Positions 25,271 through 33,604 are shown, counted from the stretch's first letter. The stretch: DNA of 34,641 nucleotides from Bacteroidales bacterium (GCA_012519425.1 JAAYQF010000036.1:1-34641); one strand, 5' to 3'. Program-made: numbers and translations. Notes: generated by a model not told the origin, from the sequence alone.

Positions 25271-25660
25271 TTCATTTTTTTGTCTTGATCGAAGCAAAAA
25301 AAATCAAGATTATGCCTGCTTCGAATATTTTTTCATTTTTTTGTCTTGACACAAAAAAACGAAGCAAAAAAAAGTCAAGACTGTGCCTGCTTCACTCGAA
25401 AAATTAGCGCTTGAACAGCTAAATCGTCCAAACTCGGCGGTGTCTCATAAGTGCCCAACTGTTGCACTTCGACTTCGCTCAGCAACCACGTTGCTTTCGA
25501 TATTCGGGCTCAGTCACATACTTCAGTATGCTCCTTTGCCCTCAATCTCAGCGCCTTGCATTTGAACACTTCTAAGACACCTTACGGTTTAGCCCCTCAA
25601 ACAAGGACGATTCTTAACGCTGTTCTCACTTATTTTTTGGCTCACCAGGCAAGGTCGTCT
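25271..25660 (-). repeat. Interspersed ATCGTCC element with nested 160-nt insertion
   Basis: Read on the minus strand, this copy aligns with 13251-13412 on both sides of a break at the hairpin apex. There, about 160 nt (25436-25595) replace the 12-nt apex found in the other copy. The inserted part has imperfect inverted ends, GGTGTCTCATAAGTGCCCAA (25439-25458) and its counterpart at 25562-25581 (16 of 20 matching). One end also occurs alone at 11615. At 25271-25376 two tandem modules carry a TCTTGA...TCAAGA hairpin with GAAGC and poly-A. No protein-coding gene is credible here. Confidence 0.8.
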
Positions 25661-25686
25661 GTGTCGTGCAACGCAATTTCGGAATC

Positions 25687-25795
25687 CGCGTAAACTCGCA
25701 CCCCGGAACCCGTTACCTCGCACCTCGCGAACCCGTACCCCGTACCCCGTGAACTCGGACCGCGGAACTCGCTACCTCGTACCCCGGAACCCGTG
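25687..25795 (+). repeat. CNCG-word array running into rpe
   Basis: Fourteen or so consecutive 7-8 bp words fit the CNCG pattern, for example CTCGCAC, CCCGGAA, CCCGTTA(C), CTCGCGA(A), CCCGTAC, CTCGGAC and CGCGGAA. The array crosses the rpe stop codon (25772-25774) and supplies the last six codons of rpe (GFRGTR). It adjoins the element ending near 25660. Confidence 0.8.
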
Positions 25796-26440
25796 ATTCA
25801 ACATCCTTTCAATCATCTCCTCAGGATTATCGGCTTTAAAAACGGCACTGCCGGCTACCAAAACATTGGCTCCGTATTCAAACAATTTTTGGGCGTTGTG
25901 GGTGGAAACGCCACCATCTATTTGAATGAGGCAAGAAGGGTTGAGTTCGTTAATCATCCCTCTTAATTCATCCAGTCTGTTGTAAGTTTCTTCTATGAAT
26001 TTTTGTCCGCCATATCCTGCAAACACGCTCATCAGTAAGACCATATCAACTTTTTTTATAAAGGGTCTTAAGGCGGAAACCGGTATGTCTGGGTTAATGG
26101 TGATACCTGCTTTGATACCTTGTTGGCGTATCAGCTCTATCACTTCTTCCGGCTTTTCTGTGGCCTCGTAATGGAAGGTAAGCATTTCTGCTCCCGCTTC
26201 AGCAAAGCGTTGCACGTATTTTTCAGGATTTACGATCATGATGTGTACATCAATGAATTTGGTGCAATATTTTTTAACGGCCTTCAATATTGGAAAACCG
26301 AAAGAGATATTTGGAACAAACACGCCATCCATCACATCAATATGTATCCAGTCAGCTTTGCTGCGATTGACCATCTCGCAGGCAGCTTGCAAATTGCCAA
26401 AGTCGGCTGCTAAAATGGAGGGGGAAATGATTCGTTGCAT
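25772..26440 (-). CDS. rpe: Ribulose-phosphate 3-epimerase
   Basis: The 222-residue TIM-barrel enzyme interconverts ribulose 5-phosphate and xylulose 5-phosphate. Active-site segments are complete: SPSILAADF, WIHIDVMDGVFVPN (His33, Asp35), FIDVHIMI (His66), LLMSVFAGYGGQKFIEET, and QIDGGVST (Asp175). The barrel is complete by about residue 216. The final GFRGTR is encoded by the CNCG repeat array, which also gives the TAG stop. An upstream -7 box is present. The next gene on this strand is comEC, 545 nt away. Confidence 0.96.
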   Translation of the reverse strand: MQRIISPSILAADFGNLQAACEMVNRSKADWIHIDVMDGVFVPNISFGFPILKAVKKYCTKFIDVHIMIVNPEKYVQRFAEAGAEMLTFHYEATEKPEEVIELIRQQGIKAGITINPDIPVSALRPFIKKVDMVLLMSVFAGYGGQKFIEETYNRLDELRGMINELNPSCLIQIDGGVSTHNAQKLFEYGANVLVAGSAVFKADNPEEMIERMLNHGFRGTR

Positions 26441-26460
26441 AATGTCAGGTTTTTATGCTA

Positions 26461-26468
26461 CAAATGTA
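26461..26468 (-). promoter_or_regulatory. Putative -7 box for rpe
   Basis: Minus-strand TACATTTG matches TAnnTTTG, 20 nt before the rpe ATG. The terminator of the preceding small gene lies directly upstream. Confidence 0.5.
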
Positions 26469-26470
26469 AC

Positions 26471-26496
26471 AAAAAAAGACTTCCGTTTTTCGGAAG
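26471..26496 (-). terminator. Terminator after the 59-residue protein gene
   Basis: CTTCCG (26480-26485) and CGGAAG (26491-26496) form a 6-bp stem with a 5-nt loop. On the minus strand it is followed by a T-run (plus-strand A-run 26471-26477). Confidence 0.7.
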
Positions 26497-26507
26497 CCTT
26501 TTCTTTT

Positions 26508-26687
26508 TTAGCTTAAGTACATTTCAACATACTGATTATTTACCTTTTGCACCCTATAGTTTGCAGCGAATTGCATGATATTCCGGATGGTTTTTGGAGA
26601 GGGTTGCATGTCTATTTTACTTTCATTAAGTTTTGAAAAAGAGGTTTTTAAATCAGTTTTGTTTAAAGGAGTAATTGTTTTTTGCAT
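26508..26687 (-). CDS. Small uncharacterised protein, 59 residues
   Basis: An open frame from ATG 26687 to TAA 26508 encodes MQKTITPLNKTDLKTSFSKL at the start and MQPSPKTIRNIMQFAANYRV in the middle, ending QYVEMYLS. The second half reads like a short conserved helix-strand unit. The (E/Q)PSPxTIxxIxxFAxxYxV pattern is one I associate with small Bacteroidales proteins of unknown function. Support comes from its good gap fit, the terminator just after the stop, and rpe on the same strand. It has no signal sequence or cofactor motif. Confidence 0.7.
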   Translation of the reverse strand: MQKTITPLNKTDLKTSFSKLNESKIDMQPSPKTIRNIMQFAANYRVQKVNNQYVEMYLS

Positions 26688-26784
26688 AGGCAGTTTGTTT
26701 TGACTTGAGTTTCTGACTCATAAACGCATCAATTAAAAAAAAATTGTATGTTTGATGAAAATTTTTATCTTTTGCACTTTTATT

Positions 26785-27630
26785 ATGACTACCCGGCACT
26801 CTATTCACTTTTTTTTAGAGTCTTTTTTAAATGAAAAGATAAGTGTTTTCCCAGGTTCTTCAGGTAAGTTGATAACAGCATCCGGCAAGAAATATTTTTT
26901 AAAATCGGGAAAACATTCCGAAACTTATATGTGTGAGATGCACGGTTTAATGGAACTAAGAAAAGCAGGTACCATTCAAATTGCAAACCCCATAATTTAT
27001 GGAGACACATTTATTCTCACCGAATTCATTGAAGCAGGCGGAATCCCGGCAGGTTTTTTTGAAAATTTCGGACGAAATCTCGCACGCATGCATCGTTATA
27101 CAGGAGAGAATTACGGCTTTTTTGAGGACAATTTCATAGGAGCTACGGTTCAGATAAATCAGGCTGATAAAGATGAAATGCAAGATTGGGTTGCGTTTTA
27201 TTTTAATAAACGCTTACTTTTTCAGTATCAATTGGCTGAAAAAAATCATTTTGTTTCGAAAGATTTCCGGCGTAATTTTATCAAATTGGAAAAGAACATC
27301 ACTGCAATTTTAGCTGATTCTGAAGAAGAACCATGCTTGCTTCACGGAGATTTGTGGAGTGGAAATTTTATCTGTAACCGGCAAGGTGAGGCAGTTCTGA
27401 TTGATCCTGCCGTTTATTACGGACATCGGGAAGCCGATTTGGCAATGACTAAATTGTTCGGCGGGTTCTCAGATGCATTTTATAAGGCTTATCAGCAAGA
27501 GTATCCTTTGAAGCCGGGCTGGGAATATCGCGAAGATATTTATAAACTGTATCATGTCATGAATCACCTGAATATCTTTGGCAGGGGATATTTGGGCGAG
27601 ACTGAAAGAATATTGGAAAAGTATGCGTGA
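26785..27630 (+). CDS. Fructosamine kinase-family protein
   Basis: The 281-residue kinase-like protein belongs to the fructosamine/ribulosamine kinase family of the aminoglycoside phosphotransferase fold. It carries the catalytic loop LLHGDLWSGNF and the metal-binding segment VLIDPAVYYGHREADLAM, with LARMHRYTGENYGFFEDNFIG upstream. These enzymes phosphorylate protein-bound ketoamines, which leads to deglycation. ATG 26785 starts just before the first domain strand; an in-frame TTG at 26752 would add 11 hydrophobic residues. It is transcribed alone and followed by a hairpin. Confidence 0.9.
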   Translation: MTTRHSIHFFLESFLNEKISVFPGSSGKLITASGKKYFLKSGKHSETYMCEMHGLMELRKAGTIQIANPIIYGDTFILTEFIEAGGIPAGFFENFGRNLARMHRYTGENYGFFEDNFIGATVQINQADKDEMQDWVAFYFNKRLLFQYQLAEKNHFVSKDFRRNFIKLEKNITAILADSEEEPCLLHGDLWSGNFICNRQGEAVLIDPAVYYGHREADLAMTKLFGGFSDAFYKAYQQEYPLKPGWEYREDIYKLYHVMNHLNIFGRGYLGETERILEKYA

Positions 27631-27645
27631 CCATGGCAGACAAAA

Positions 27646-27671
27646 AAGGTACGACCTGGCGATCGTACCTT
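27646..27671. terminator. Hairpin after fructosamine kinase gene
   Basis: AAGGTACGA (27646-27654) pairs with TCGTACCTT (27663-27671) across an 8-nt loop. There is an A-tract before it but no long T-tract after it on +, so it may work better for the opposite (sodB) transcript. Confidence 0.6.
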
Positions 27672-27715
27672 ACGCTAACTAAATAAACAATCAGATAATA
27701 CCATTCACAGTTTGA

Positions 27716-28291
27716 TCAATAACGAGCTTCAACGGCTTTCCAATCGATGATATTCCATAATGCATCCACATGATCGGGTCTGCGATTCTGATAATCTAAA
27801 TAGTAAGCATGCTCCCACACATCAAATCCAAGTAATGGAACTAAATTTTTTGTAACAGGATTCCCACCATTTGCTTCCTTTACAATGGATAATTTACCAT
27901 TTGCATCCTTTGCCAACCATGCCCAACCTGATCCAAAAAGAGAAACAGCTGCTGCATTAAATTCTTTTTTGAAGTTTTCGAAATTCCCGAAATCACGGTT
28001 GATAGCTTCTGCTAATTTTCCGGAAGGGACGCCTCCACCGTTGGGAGAGAATGAAAGAAAGTAAATTTGGTGGTTCAAAGACTGGCCGGCATTGTTAAAT
28101 GTAGCGCCATCACTTTGTTTAACGATGTCCACCAAATCCATATTCTCGAATTTAGTGCCCTGAATTAAATTGTTCAAATTATTGATGTATCCTTGATAAT
28201 GCTTGCCATAGTGCAATTCAACTGTTTGTTGACCGATAACCGGCTCCAAAGCGTTAGTTTCGTACGGTAATTTTGGAAGTTTAAATTTCAT
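27716..28291 (-). CDS. sodB: Superoxide dismutase, Fe/Mn family
   Basis: The 191-residue enzyme converts superoxide to oxygen and hydrogen peroxide. Metal ligands are His27 (ELHYGKHYQGY), His74 (SLNHQIYF), and Asp157 and His161 (DVWEHAYYLDYQNRRPDH). Length and the FGSGWAWL segment fit the Fe/Mn family. The Gln69/Gln70 context (NNAGQSLNHQIYF) near the second ligand suggests an iron or cambialistic form, as usual in Bacteroidales, but sequence alone does not settle the metal. It has its own promoter. Confidence 0.96.
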   Translation of the reverse strand: MKFKLPKLPYETNALEPVIGQQTVELHYGKHYQGYINNLNNLIQGTKFENMDLVDIVKQSDGATFNNAGQSLNHQIYFLSFSPNGGGVPSGKLAEAINRDFGNFENFKKEFNAAAVSLFGSGWAWLAKDANGKLSIVKEANGGNPVTKNLVPLLGFDVWEHAYYLDYQNRRPDHVDALWNIIDWKAVEARY

Positions 28292-28353
28292 GATGATAAT
28301 ATTTAAATTGTTATACTTTGTTTTTCGTTTTAAGTTCTATGACTTTTACGATA

Positions 28354-28361
28354 CAAAGATA
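28354..28361 (-). promoter_or_regulatory. Putative -7 box for sodB
   Basis: Minus-strand TATCTTTG is an exact TAnnTTTG match 62 nt before the sodB ATG. The -33 region overlaps the terminator arm of the upstream gene. Confidence 0.55.
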
Positions 28362-28367
28362 ACACAT

Positions 28368-28413
28368 AAAACCCATAAAGTTTAATTATATAATCTATGG
28401 CTTTATGGGTTTT
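28368..28413 (-). terminator. Terminator after the sugar dehydrogenase gene
   Basis: A 13-bp perfect inverted repeat, AAAACCCATAAAG (28368-28380) and CTTTATGGGTTTT (28401-28413), encloses a 20-nt AT-rich loop. It lies 54 nt after the dehydrogenase stop. Confidence 0.7.
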
Positions 28414-28467
28414 GTCTATATTTAATATGAAATTTAGTTGAGATCTGAGGTTAGGCGAGGGAAGAGG

Positions 28468-29772
28468 CTATAATCTTCCGTCCACTCCTTCCTTCAGTGT
28501 TCCTTTCACGTCGTACACCACGCTTTTGTCCTTTAGAAATTGTTGGATGTCCAATGAAATGAATTCTTGATGGGCAACGGTCAGAATTACGGCATCAAAT
28601 TTTGGCTCTGCCTGGAGATGATCCAATGTCTGTACACTGGTAATACCATATTCTTTTTGTACTTCGGCAGGGTCTGCCCATGGGTCGTAAATGGTTACAT
28701 CAACACCATAATCCAATAAACCGTGATATACATCCACAACCTTTGTGTTGCGGATATCCGGACAGTTTTCTTTGAAGGTTACACCCAACATCAGCACGCG
28801 GGAGCCTGTGATGTGAATATCCTTTTTTATCATGGTTTTAACCAATTGTGATGCTACGTAGCCGCCCATGCTATCGTTGAGTCTTCTTCCTGCCAAAATA
28901 ATTTCGGGGTGATAGCCCACTTCCTGCGCCTTTTGAGCCAAATAGTACGGATCCACACCTATGCAATGACCGCCAACCAATCCGGGTCTGAAAGGTAAAA
29001 AATTCCATTTTGTACCGGCAGCTTCCAATACGGCATGGGTGTCTATATTTAAAAGATTGAAGATTTTAGCTAATTCGTTCACAAAAGCAATGTTGATGTC
29101 GCGTTGTGCATTTTCGATGACTTTGGCTGCTTCAGCTACTTTGATGGCAGGAGCTAAATGCGTACCTGCTATAATAACTGACTGATAAACAGAGTCAATC
29201 AATACTCCGATTTCAGGTGTGCTGCCGGATGTGATTTTCTTGATTTTCTCAACCGTATGTTCTTTATCACCCGGATTGATACGCTCCGGAGAATAACCGG
29301 CAAAAAAATCTTCATTGAATTTCAAGCCCGAAACTTTTTCAATCACGGGGATACAATCCTCTTCTGTGGCACCGGGATATACTGTACTTTCATACACTAC
29401 AATATCTCCTTTTTGAATGACCTTGCCTACTGATTCCGATGCTTTAATCAAGGGCGTTAAATCAGGACGGTTGTTTTTATCTACCGGAGTGGGAACTGTC
29501 ACTATGTAGAAATTGGCATCGCGGATATCTTCCAGGGAAGTGGAGCAGAATAGTCCCGGAGTTTGGGGTGCGGGAAAGGGGCTGGAGGGGAGAAGAACAG
29601 ATTGTAGAACATGGTCTTCTACTTCTAAGGTGCTATCATGTCCGGACATCAATTCTTTTACCCTGTCTTTTTTGATGTCAAAACCCACTACCGGATATTT
29701 GGTGGCAAACAAACGAGCCAAAGGAAGACCTACGTACCCTAAACCTATTACTGCAATTTTTACTGTGTTCAT
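28468..29772 (-). CDS. tviB: UDP-N-acetylhexosamine 6-dehydrogenase, TviB/WbpO-like
   Basis: The 434-residue enzyme would oxidise UDP-GlcNAc or UDP-GalNAc to the uronic acid with 2 NAD+. It has the Rossmann motif [53 protein letters not shown], the catalytic-Cys loop [16 protein letters not shown] and the C-terminal [19 protein letters not shown] 29772 starts directly before the Rossmann strand; ATG 29787 is five codons upstream. The adjacent gene encodes a matching 4-epimerase, so the product is probably UDP-GalNAcA or a related sugar for surface glycan. Confidence 0.9.
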   Translation of the reverse strand: MNTVKIAVIGLGYVGLPLARLFATKYPVVGFDIKKDRVKELMSGHDSTLEVEDHVLQSVLLPSSPFPAPQTPGLFCSTSLEDIRDANFYIVTVPTPVDKNNRPDLTPLIKASESVGKVIQKGDIVVYESTVYPGATEEDCIPVIEKVSGLKFNEDFFAGYSPERINPGDKEHTVEKIKKITSGSTPEIGVLIDSVYQSVIIAGTHLAPAIKVAEAAKVIENAQRDINIAFVNELAKIFNLLNIDTHAVLEAAGTKWNFLPFRPGLVGGHCIGVDPYYLAQKAQEVGYHPEIILAGRRLNDSMGGYVASQLVKTMIKKDIHITGSRVLMLGVTFKENCPDIRNTKVVDVYHGLLDYGVDVTIYDPWADPAEVQKEYGITSVQTLDHLQAEPKFDAVILTVAHQEFISLDIQQFLKDKSVVYDVKGTLKEGVDGRL

Positions 29773-29882
29773 ATTTGATGTTTCCATTTTACTATAATTT
29801 TTTTCAATCAGCTTTTACCCTGAATTACCTTGTGCTTCGCGCTCCAACTTTACGGGCTTTCAACTGAACTCAGGGCGTTATT

Positions 29883-30848
29883 TTATAAGTTGTTTACATA
29901 CCACTTTACTGCCTCCTTCAATCCGTCACGCAAAGAAAACCGAGGATCGTAGCCCAACAGCTTACGTGCTTTATCAATGGATGCCAATGAATGTGGAATG
30001 TCTCCGGCGCGGTATGGACCGTATTTAACCTCAATATCTTTAACTTCCGGGTTGTACTCGCTTAAAAATTCTTTCAGGTTCGCCACCAACTGCAACAGGG
30101 TATTTCTTTCGCCGTAGGCTGTGTTATAAACAGTGTTGATAGCCTGTTTGTCTTCAGTCTGCATGGCTAACAAATTCATCTGGATCACATTGTCTATGTA
30201 AGTGAAATCACGTGAATATTCACCATCACCGTTGATCACCGGTGATTCGTTGTTGAGCAATTGCTTAACGAATAAAGGAATTACGGCTGCATATGCCCCA
30301 TTGGGATCTTGTCTGCGACCAAATACATTGAAATACCGTAGGCCTATGCACTCCATACCATAAGTTTTTGCAAAAACATCAGCGTACAATTCATTGACAT
30401 ATTTGGTGATGGCATATGGAGAAAGCGGTCTTCCAATCACATCCTCTACTTTGGGCAGGGACTCGGAATCACCGTAAGTGGAGGAACTGGCAGCATAGAT
30501 AAACCGCTTTACTTTAGTATCACGTGCTGCAACAAGCATATTCAGAAAACCTGATATATTCACCTCGTTAGATGTTATCGGATCATTGATAGAGCGAGGC
30601 ACAGAGCCTAAAGCAGCCTGATGAAGTACATAATCGATTCCTTCAACCGCTTCCCGGCAAGTAGCTAAATTACGTATGTCTCCTTCTATTAATTTAAATT
30701 GCCTGTTTGATAAGAAAGTTTCTATGTTATGGCGATGTCCGGTAGAGAAATTATCCAGGCAAACCACCCGGTGTCCCAGTGCCAAAAGGGCTTCACAAAG
30801 GTTGGAACCAATAAAACCGGCTCCGCCTGTAACGAGGATATTGTACAT
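29883..30848 (-). CDS. tviC: UDP-GlcNAc(A) 4-epimerase, TviC/WbpP-like SDR
   Basis: The 321-residue extended SDR has the NAD motif TGGAGFIGSN, CLDNFSTGHRHNIE, the active-site Ser/Tyr/Lys set in AASSSTYGDS and SPYAITKYVNELYADVF, and GLRYFNVFGRRQDPNGAYAA. The pattern is that of group 3 epimerases acting on UDP-GlcNAc or its uronic acid. ATG 30848 begins at MYNILVTGG; a GTG at 30866 is the alternative. It lies upstream of the dehydrogenase on the same strand with a 110-nt gap. No glycosyltransferase or flippase gene is nearby. Confidence 0.9.
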   Translation of the reverse strand: MYNILVTGGAGFIGSNLCEALLALGHRVVCLDNFSTGHRHNIETFLSNRQFKLIEGDIRNLATCREAVEGIDYVLHQAALGSVPRSINDPITSNEVNISGFLNMLVAARDTKVKRFIYAASSSTYGDSESLPKVEDVIGRPLSPYAITKYVNELYADVFAKTYGMECIGLRYFNVFGRRQDPNGAYAAVIPLFVKQLLNNESPVINGDGEYSRDFTYIDNVIQMNLLAMQTEDKQAINTVYNTAYGERNTLLQLVANLKEFLSEYNPEVKDIEVKYGPYRAGDIPHSLASIDKARKLLGYDPRFSLRDGLKEAVKWYVNNL

Positions 30849-30867
30849 AATTTGTAATTTTTGCACG

Positions 30868-30875
30868 CAAATTTA
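30868..30875 (-). promoter_or_regulatory. Putative -7 box for the epimerase-dehydrogenase pair
   Basis: Minus-strand TAAATTTG matches TAnnTTTG and lies 19 nt before ATG 30848. It overlaps the alternative GTG region and so supports the ATG start. Confidence 0.5.
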
Positions 30876-31161
30876 CATGATAAATTTCAATTTACATAAA
30901 ACTAGCGGGATATAGATAAAATTTTTGTTAACTTTGTGAGGATTTCGTAAGAAACCACGTATGTTCATTCAATTTATTGAATCCGAACCTGATAAATAAA
31001 TGACTTCTTGATCAATAATCTGTAACAAACTCCCGGGAAATATCATCACAAAACGGGCATGAACTAATTTCGCATGTGCGAAAGATCAGGTCAATTCACA
31101 GGAGAGAGTTCTATATAACAGTTTGATTATAAATCACAAATCATAAATAAATTAAAAGCTT
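30876..31161. other. Divergent intergenic region with a palindrome
   Basis: No gene is visible in this stretch between divergent genes. TAACTTTG at 30929-30936 on + fits a -7 box and could serve the gene at 31162 with a long leader. A palindrome TTTCGCA-TG-TGCGAAA occupies 31068-31083, which could be an operator. No other structure stands out. Confidence 0.35.
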
Positions 31162-32427
31162 ATGAAAAGGAATACCTTTATTAAATTTTTAATGTCAGTA
31201 GCTTTAGTATGTACATACACTACCTTAATGTACAGTCAGCAGGCTTTCGGTAAGGATAATTTAGCGGTTCTGGTAGCTGCCATTGACGAGAATAACACCA
31301 CAGTAAGTGTTGTGGAAGTCAATAAAACCGATGCTGATCAAACTGCTGTACAGACCATCAGTATTCCCGGTTCCGGAGAGAATGCCATACGTGTATCGGG
31401 TAGCGCCGGTACTACTTTATATGCTGCCAACTCTGCAGACGGAACCTTGTTTTGTTTTACGGGTCATAAAACTGAAGATGCTTCCAAAAATGCCAACAGA
31501 ACTTTGGAACGTGCCGTAATTGCGTTAGGATATGATGGTACGTACGCCATTAAAGCGGAGTACACCGGAGTAAGCAGGCAACAAACCAGGTGTGCTACGA
31601 CTTTTGATAACATCAATTTTTACATTGCTGATCAGGAAGGACAATATACGAATGATGCTGTTGAGCCGTCTCCGGCTGTTAATATCAGAGGGATCAAAAT
31701 TTTTGGCGAAACAGTGTATGTTGGGCAACAAAGCAAGAAAGATGTTCCCCTGGCTCCTGTGGCTACTACATCGGCGATTACCGGTGGTGTTATCACCGAT
31801 TTACCTTTACCGGGCAATATGGAACACGATTCAGTTGCGAACGATTTCTATATGGTTTCTTCCGGCGCTAACGGCAACAAGTATGATGTTTTGTATATAG
31901 TTGGTTCTTTTGCATATGACAATGGCTCTATCCGCAAGTATTCTTTAGTAAATGATAGTTGGAATTATAACGGCGTTTATTTAACTGACTTTGGAGGTGC
32001 TCGTTTATCTGCTGAAAAGGCGGAGACAGGTGCTTATCTATATCTGACAACCGGTCATGGAGGCACTGCGGACAATCAATTGATAAAATTGGTGGATGTA
32101 GCGGGTCACAACGCCACCATTGATATTGACCTCACTCAGAAAGTTACTTTGTTTTCTGCTCCGAGCGGTGCAGTTTTAAAAGGAGTAGCATTTGCTCCCA
32201 AATCCCTATCGAGTGGTGTGAATTCCCCTGTGGCTGCAGGAGATTTTAAGTTTGCAAACAACAAGATGATTTTTGGCCGGATGCCTTCATCTCCTGTAGA
32301 AGTGTTTGCCATTACAGGAGCAAAAATGATTACCTATAAACCGGCTGAAATGATAGAAGTAAATTTACCAAAAGGAATTTATATTGTTCGTACTTCCGGT
32401 ACGACTGCTAAAATTATTGTAAAATAA
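31162..32427 (+). CDS. Secreted protein with T9SS-like C-terminus, function unknown
   Basis: The 421-residue protein has a signal peptide (residues 1 to about 26, ending near MYSQQ). The body is rich in short beta strands and Gly/Thr/Asp turns (YAANSADGTLFCF, VYVGQQSKK, YDVLYIVGSFAYDNGSIRKY, AYLYLTTGHGG), suggestive of a beta-propeller-like fold. The last about 60 residues (SSPVEVFAITGAKMITY through LPKGIYIVRTSGTTAKIIVK) match a type A T9SS sorting domain in style. I do not recognise the body as a named family. It is followed by a strong terminator and is probably monocistronic. Confidence 0.75.
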   Translation: MKRNTFIKFLMSVALVCTYTTLMYSQQAFGKDNLAVLVAAIDENNTTVSVVEVNKTDADQTAVQTISIPGSGENAIRVSGSAGTTLYAANSADGTLFCFTGHKTEDASKNANRTLERAVIALGYDGTYAIKAEYTGVSRQQTRCATTFDNINFYIADQEGQYTNDAVEPSPAVNIRGIKIFGETVYVGQQSKKDVPLAPVATTSAITGGVITDLPLPGNMEHDSVANDFYMVSSGANGNKYDVLYIVGSFAYDNGSIRKYSLVNDSWNYNGVYLTDFGGARLSAEKAETGAYLYLTTGHGGTADNQLIKLVDVAGHNATIDIDLTQKVTLFSAPSGAVLKGVAFAPKSLSSGVNSPVAAGDFKFANNKMIFGRMPSSPVEVFAITGAKMITYKPAEMIEVNLPKGIYIVRTSGTTAKIIVK

Positions 32428-32456
32428 ATACATTTGATTTTAATCGTTGATTAGTA

Positions 32457-32492
32457 AAATGCCTTGAGAGCTTTGAGCTACTCAAGGCATTT
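32457..32492 (+). terminator. Terminator after the 31162 gene
   Basis: AAATGCCTTGAG (32457-32468) pairs with CTCAAGGCATTT (32481-32492) across a 12-nt loop, followed by further T residues to 32495. Confidence 0.85.
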
Positions 32493-32495
32493 TTT

Positions 32496-32874
32496 AAAAG
32501 TAAACAAATCAGATATTAATTTGCAGGTGATTTTTATGCAACAATCTTTTGAAACAGAGATTGTAAGTTTGAGTATTAGATTAAAATTTTATTCGGAAAT
32601 TCATTTAAACCGAAATGCAAAAAAATACATGTTTTGTTTTCCGATACAAAGGTATAGCTAATACTTTAATCATTTTCTTAAAGAGTCCTACCAAAGTTCT
32701 ACCAAAGTTCTAACAAGAAAGCTAAAAATTCATAAAGGATTTATCAGGATTCTCCTACATGTAAAAAAATGTATAATTTTACGGTTGATTATAAGTTTAA
32801 CTTTTAAATCTTGATCACATTCCTAAACTTAAATTTCAGATAGGGTTGTATCAGGAAGATACACTGATAAAAGC
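32496..32874 (+). promoter_or_regulatory. Leader of response-regulator gene with three 11-bp direct repeats
   Basis: AGTCCTACCAA (32684-32694), AGTTCTACCAA (32695-32705) and AGTTCTAACAA (32706-32716) are contiguous 11-bp repeats, close to one helical turn each. OmpR-family regulators bind direct repeats with 10-11 bp spacing, so this is a candidate operator 159 nt before the regulator ATG. The remainder is AT-rich; an open frame of 65 codons at 32464-32661 overlaps the terminator and looks noncoding. Confidence 0.6.
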
Positions 32875-33585
32875 ATGAAAAAGGTATTAATGGTTGAAGA
32901 CGATGTTTATCTGGGTACTACAGTTGCCAGTATGTTGGAAATGAATAAATTAAACGTCCTTTACCTGGAAGAGGGTGCTCATGTAATTGACGCCTTTTCT
33001 CAATTTGATCCAGATGTCGTCTTAATGGACGTGATGTTGCCCGGCGATCGAACGGGATTTGAGATTGTTGAGGAAATCAGACAGATAGATAACTTGGTTC
33101 CGGTTCTTTTTATTACATCTTTGAATTGTAGAGAGACTTTGAATCGGGCTTTTAGTTTTAGTAATGCGGACTATTTGAATAAGCCATTCAAAATTCAGGA
33201 GGTTTTACTTAGAATTAACAATCTGTTAATCAAGCAATATCAGTATAATTTGAAGGAACATTGTTTTAAATTGGGTGATGTCAGTTACTATCCGGATGAG
33301 CAATTATTGACTTACCAGTCTGAAACAGTGCGCATTAACAAATGTCAGGCTTCTGTCCTGGAGGTGTTGTGCAATCATATGAATTCCTTTGTCAGCAGAG
33401 AATTGATTGTACAAGAAGTATGGCAAACCGACGATTGTAAATTGAAAGAAAATTCATTGAACAATGTTCTCAGCGTATTGAGAAAATTATTATCCAGCGA
33501 TTCCAGAATTGAAATAACCAGCGTTATCAGGCTTGGCGTCAGACTCAGGATTTTGGAAAACAATCTATCCGGTAAATTTAGATAA
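32875..33585 (+). CDS. OmpR/PhoB-type response regulator, orphan
   Basis: The 236-residue protein has a receiver domain (1 to about 120) with acidic pair Glu8-Asp9/Asp10, phosphoacceptor Asp52 in VVLMDVMLPGDRTG, switch Thr81 and Lys103 in YLNKPF. A winged-helix DNA-binding domain follows (about 135-230): VRINKCQASVLEVLCNHMNS, SRELIVQEVW, and KENSLNNVLSVLRKLL as the recognition helix region. No histidine kinase gene is adjacent. Three 11-bp direct repeats upstream suggest autoregulation. It is followed by a strong terminator. Confidence 0.92.
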   Translation: MKKVLMVEDDVYLGTTVASMLEMNKLNVLYLEEGAHVIDAFSQFDPDVVLMDVMLPGDRTGFEIVEEIRQIDNLVPVLFITSLNCRETLNRAFSFSNADYLNKPFKIQEVLLRINNLLIKQYQYNLKEHCFKLGDVSYYPDEQLLTYQSETVRINKCQASVLEVLCNHMNSFVSRELIVQEVWQTDDCKLKENSLNNVLSVLRKLLSSDSRIEITSVIRLGVRLRILENNLSGKFR

Positions 33586-33604
33586 GAAAGGTAAGATAGA
33601 TACC

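Noticed and set aside
25383-25693. Open frames of 60 and 80 codons on the + strand
   Set aside because: They cover the repeat element and its nested insertion, with no family pattern or promoter.
32464-32661. 65-codon open frame
   Set aside because: It begins inside the terminator stem, is AT-rich with no domain pattern, and has no promoter of its own.
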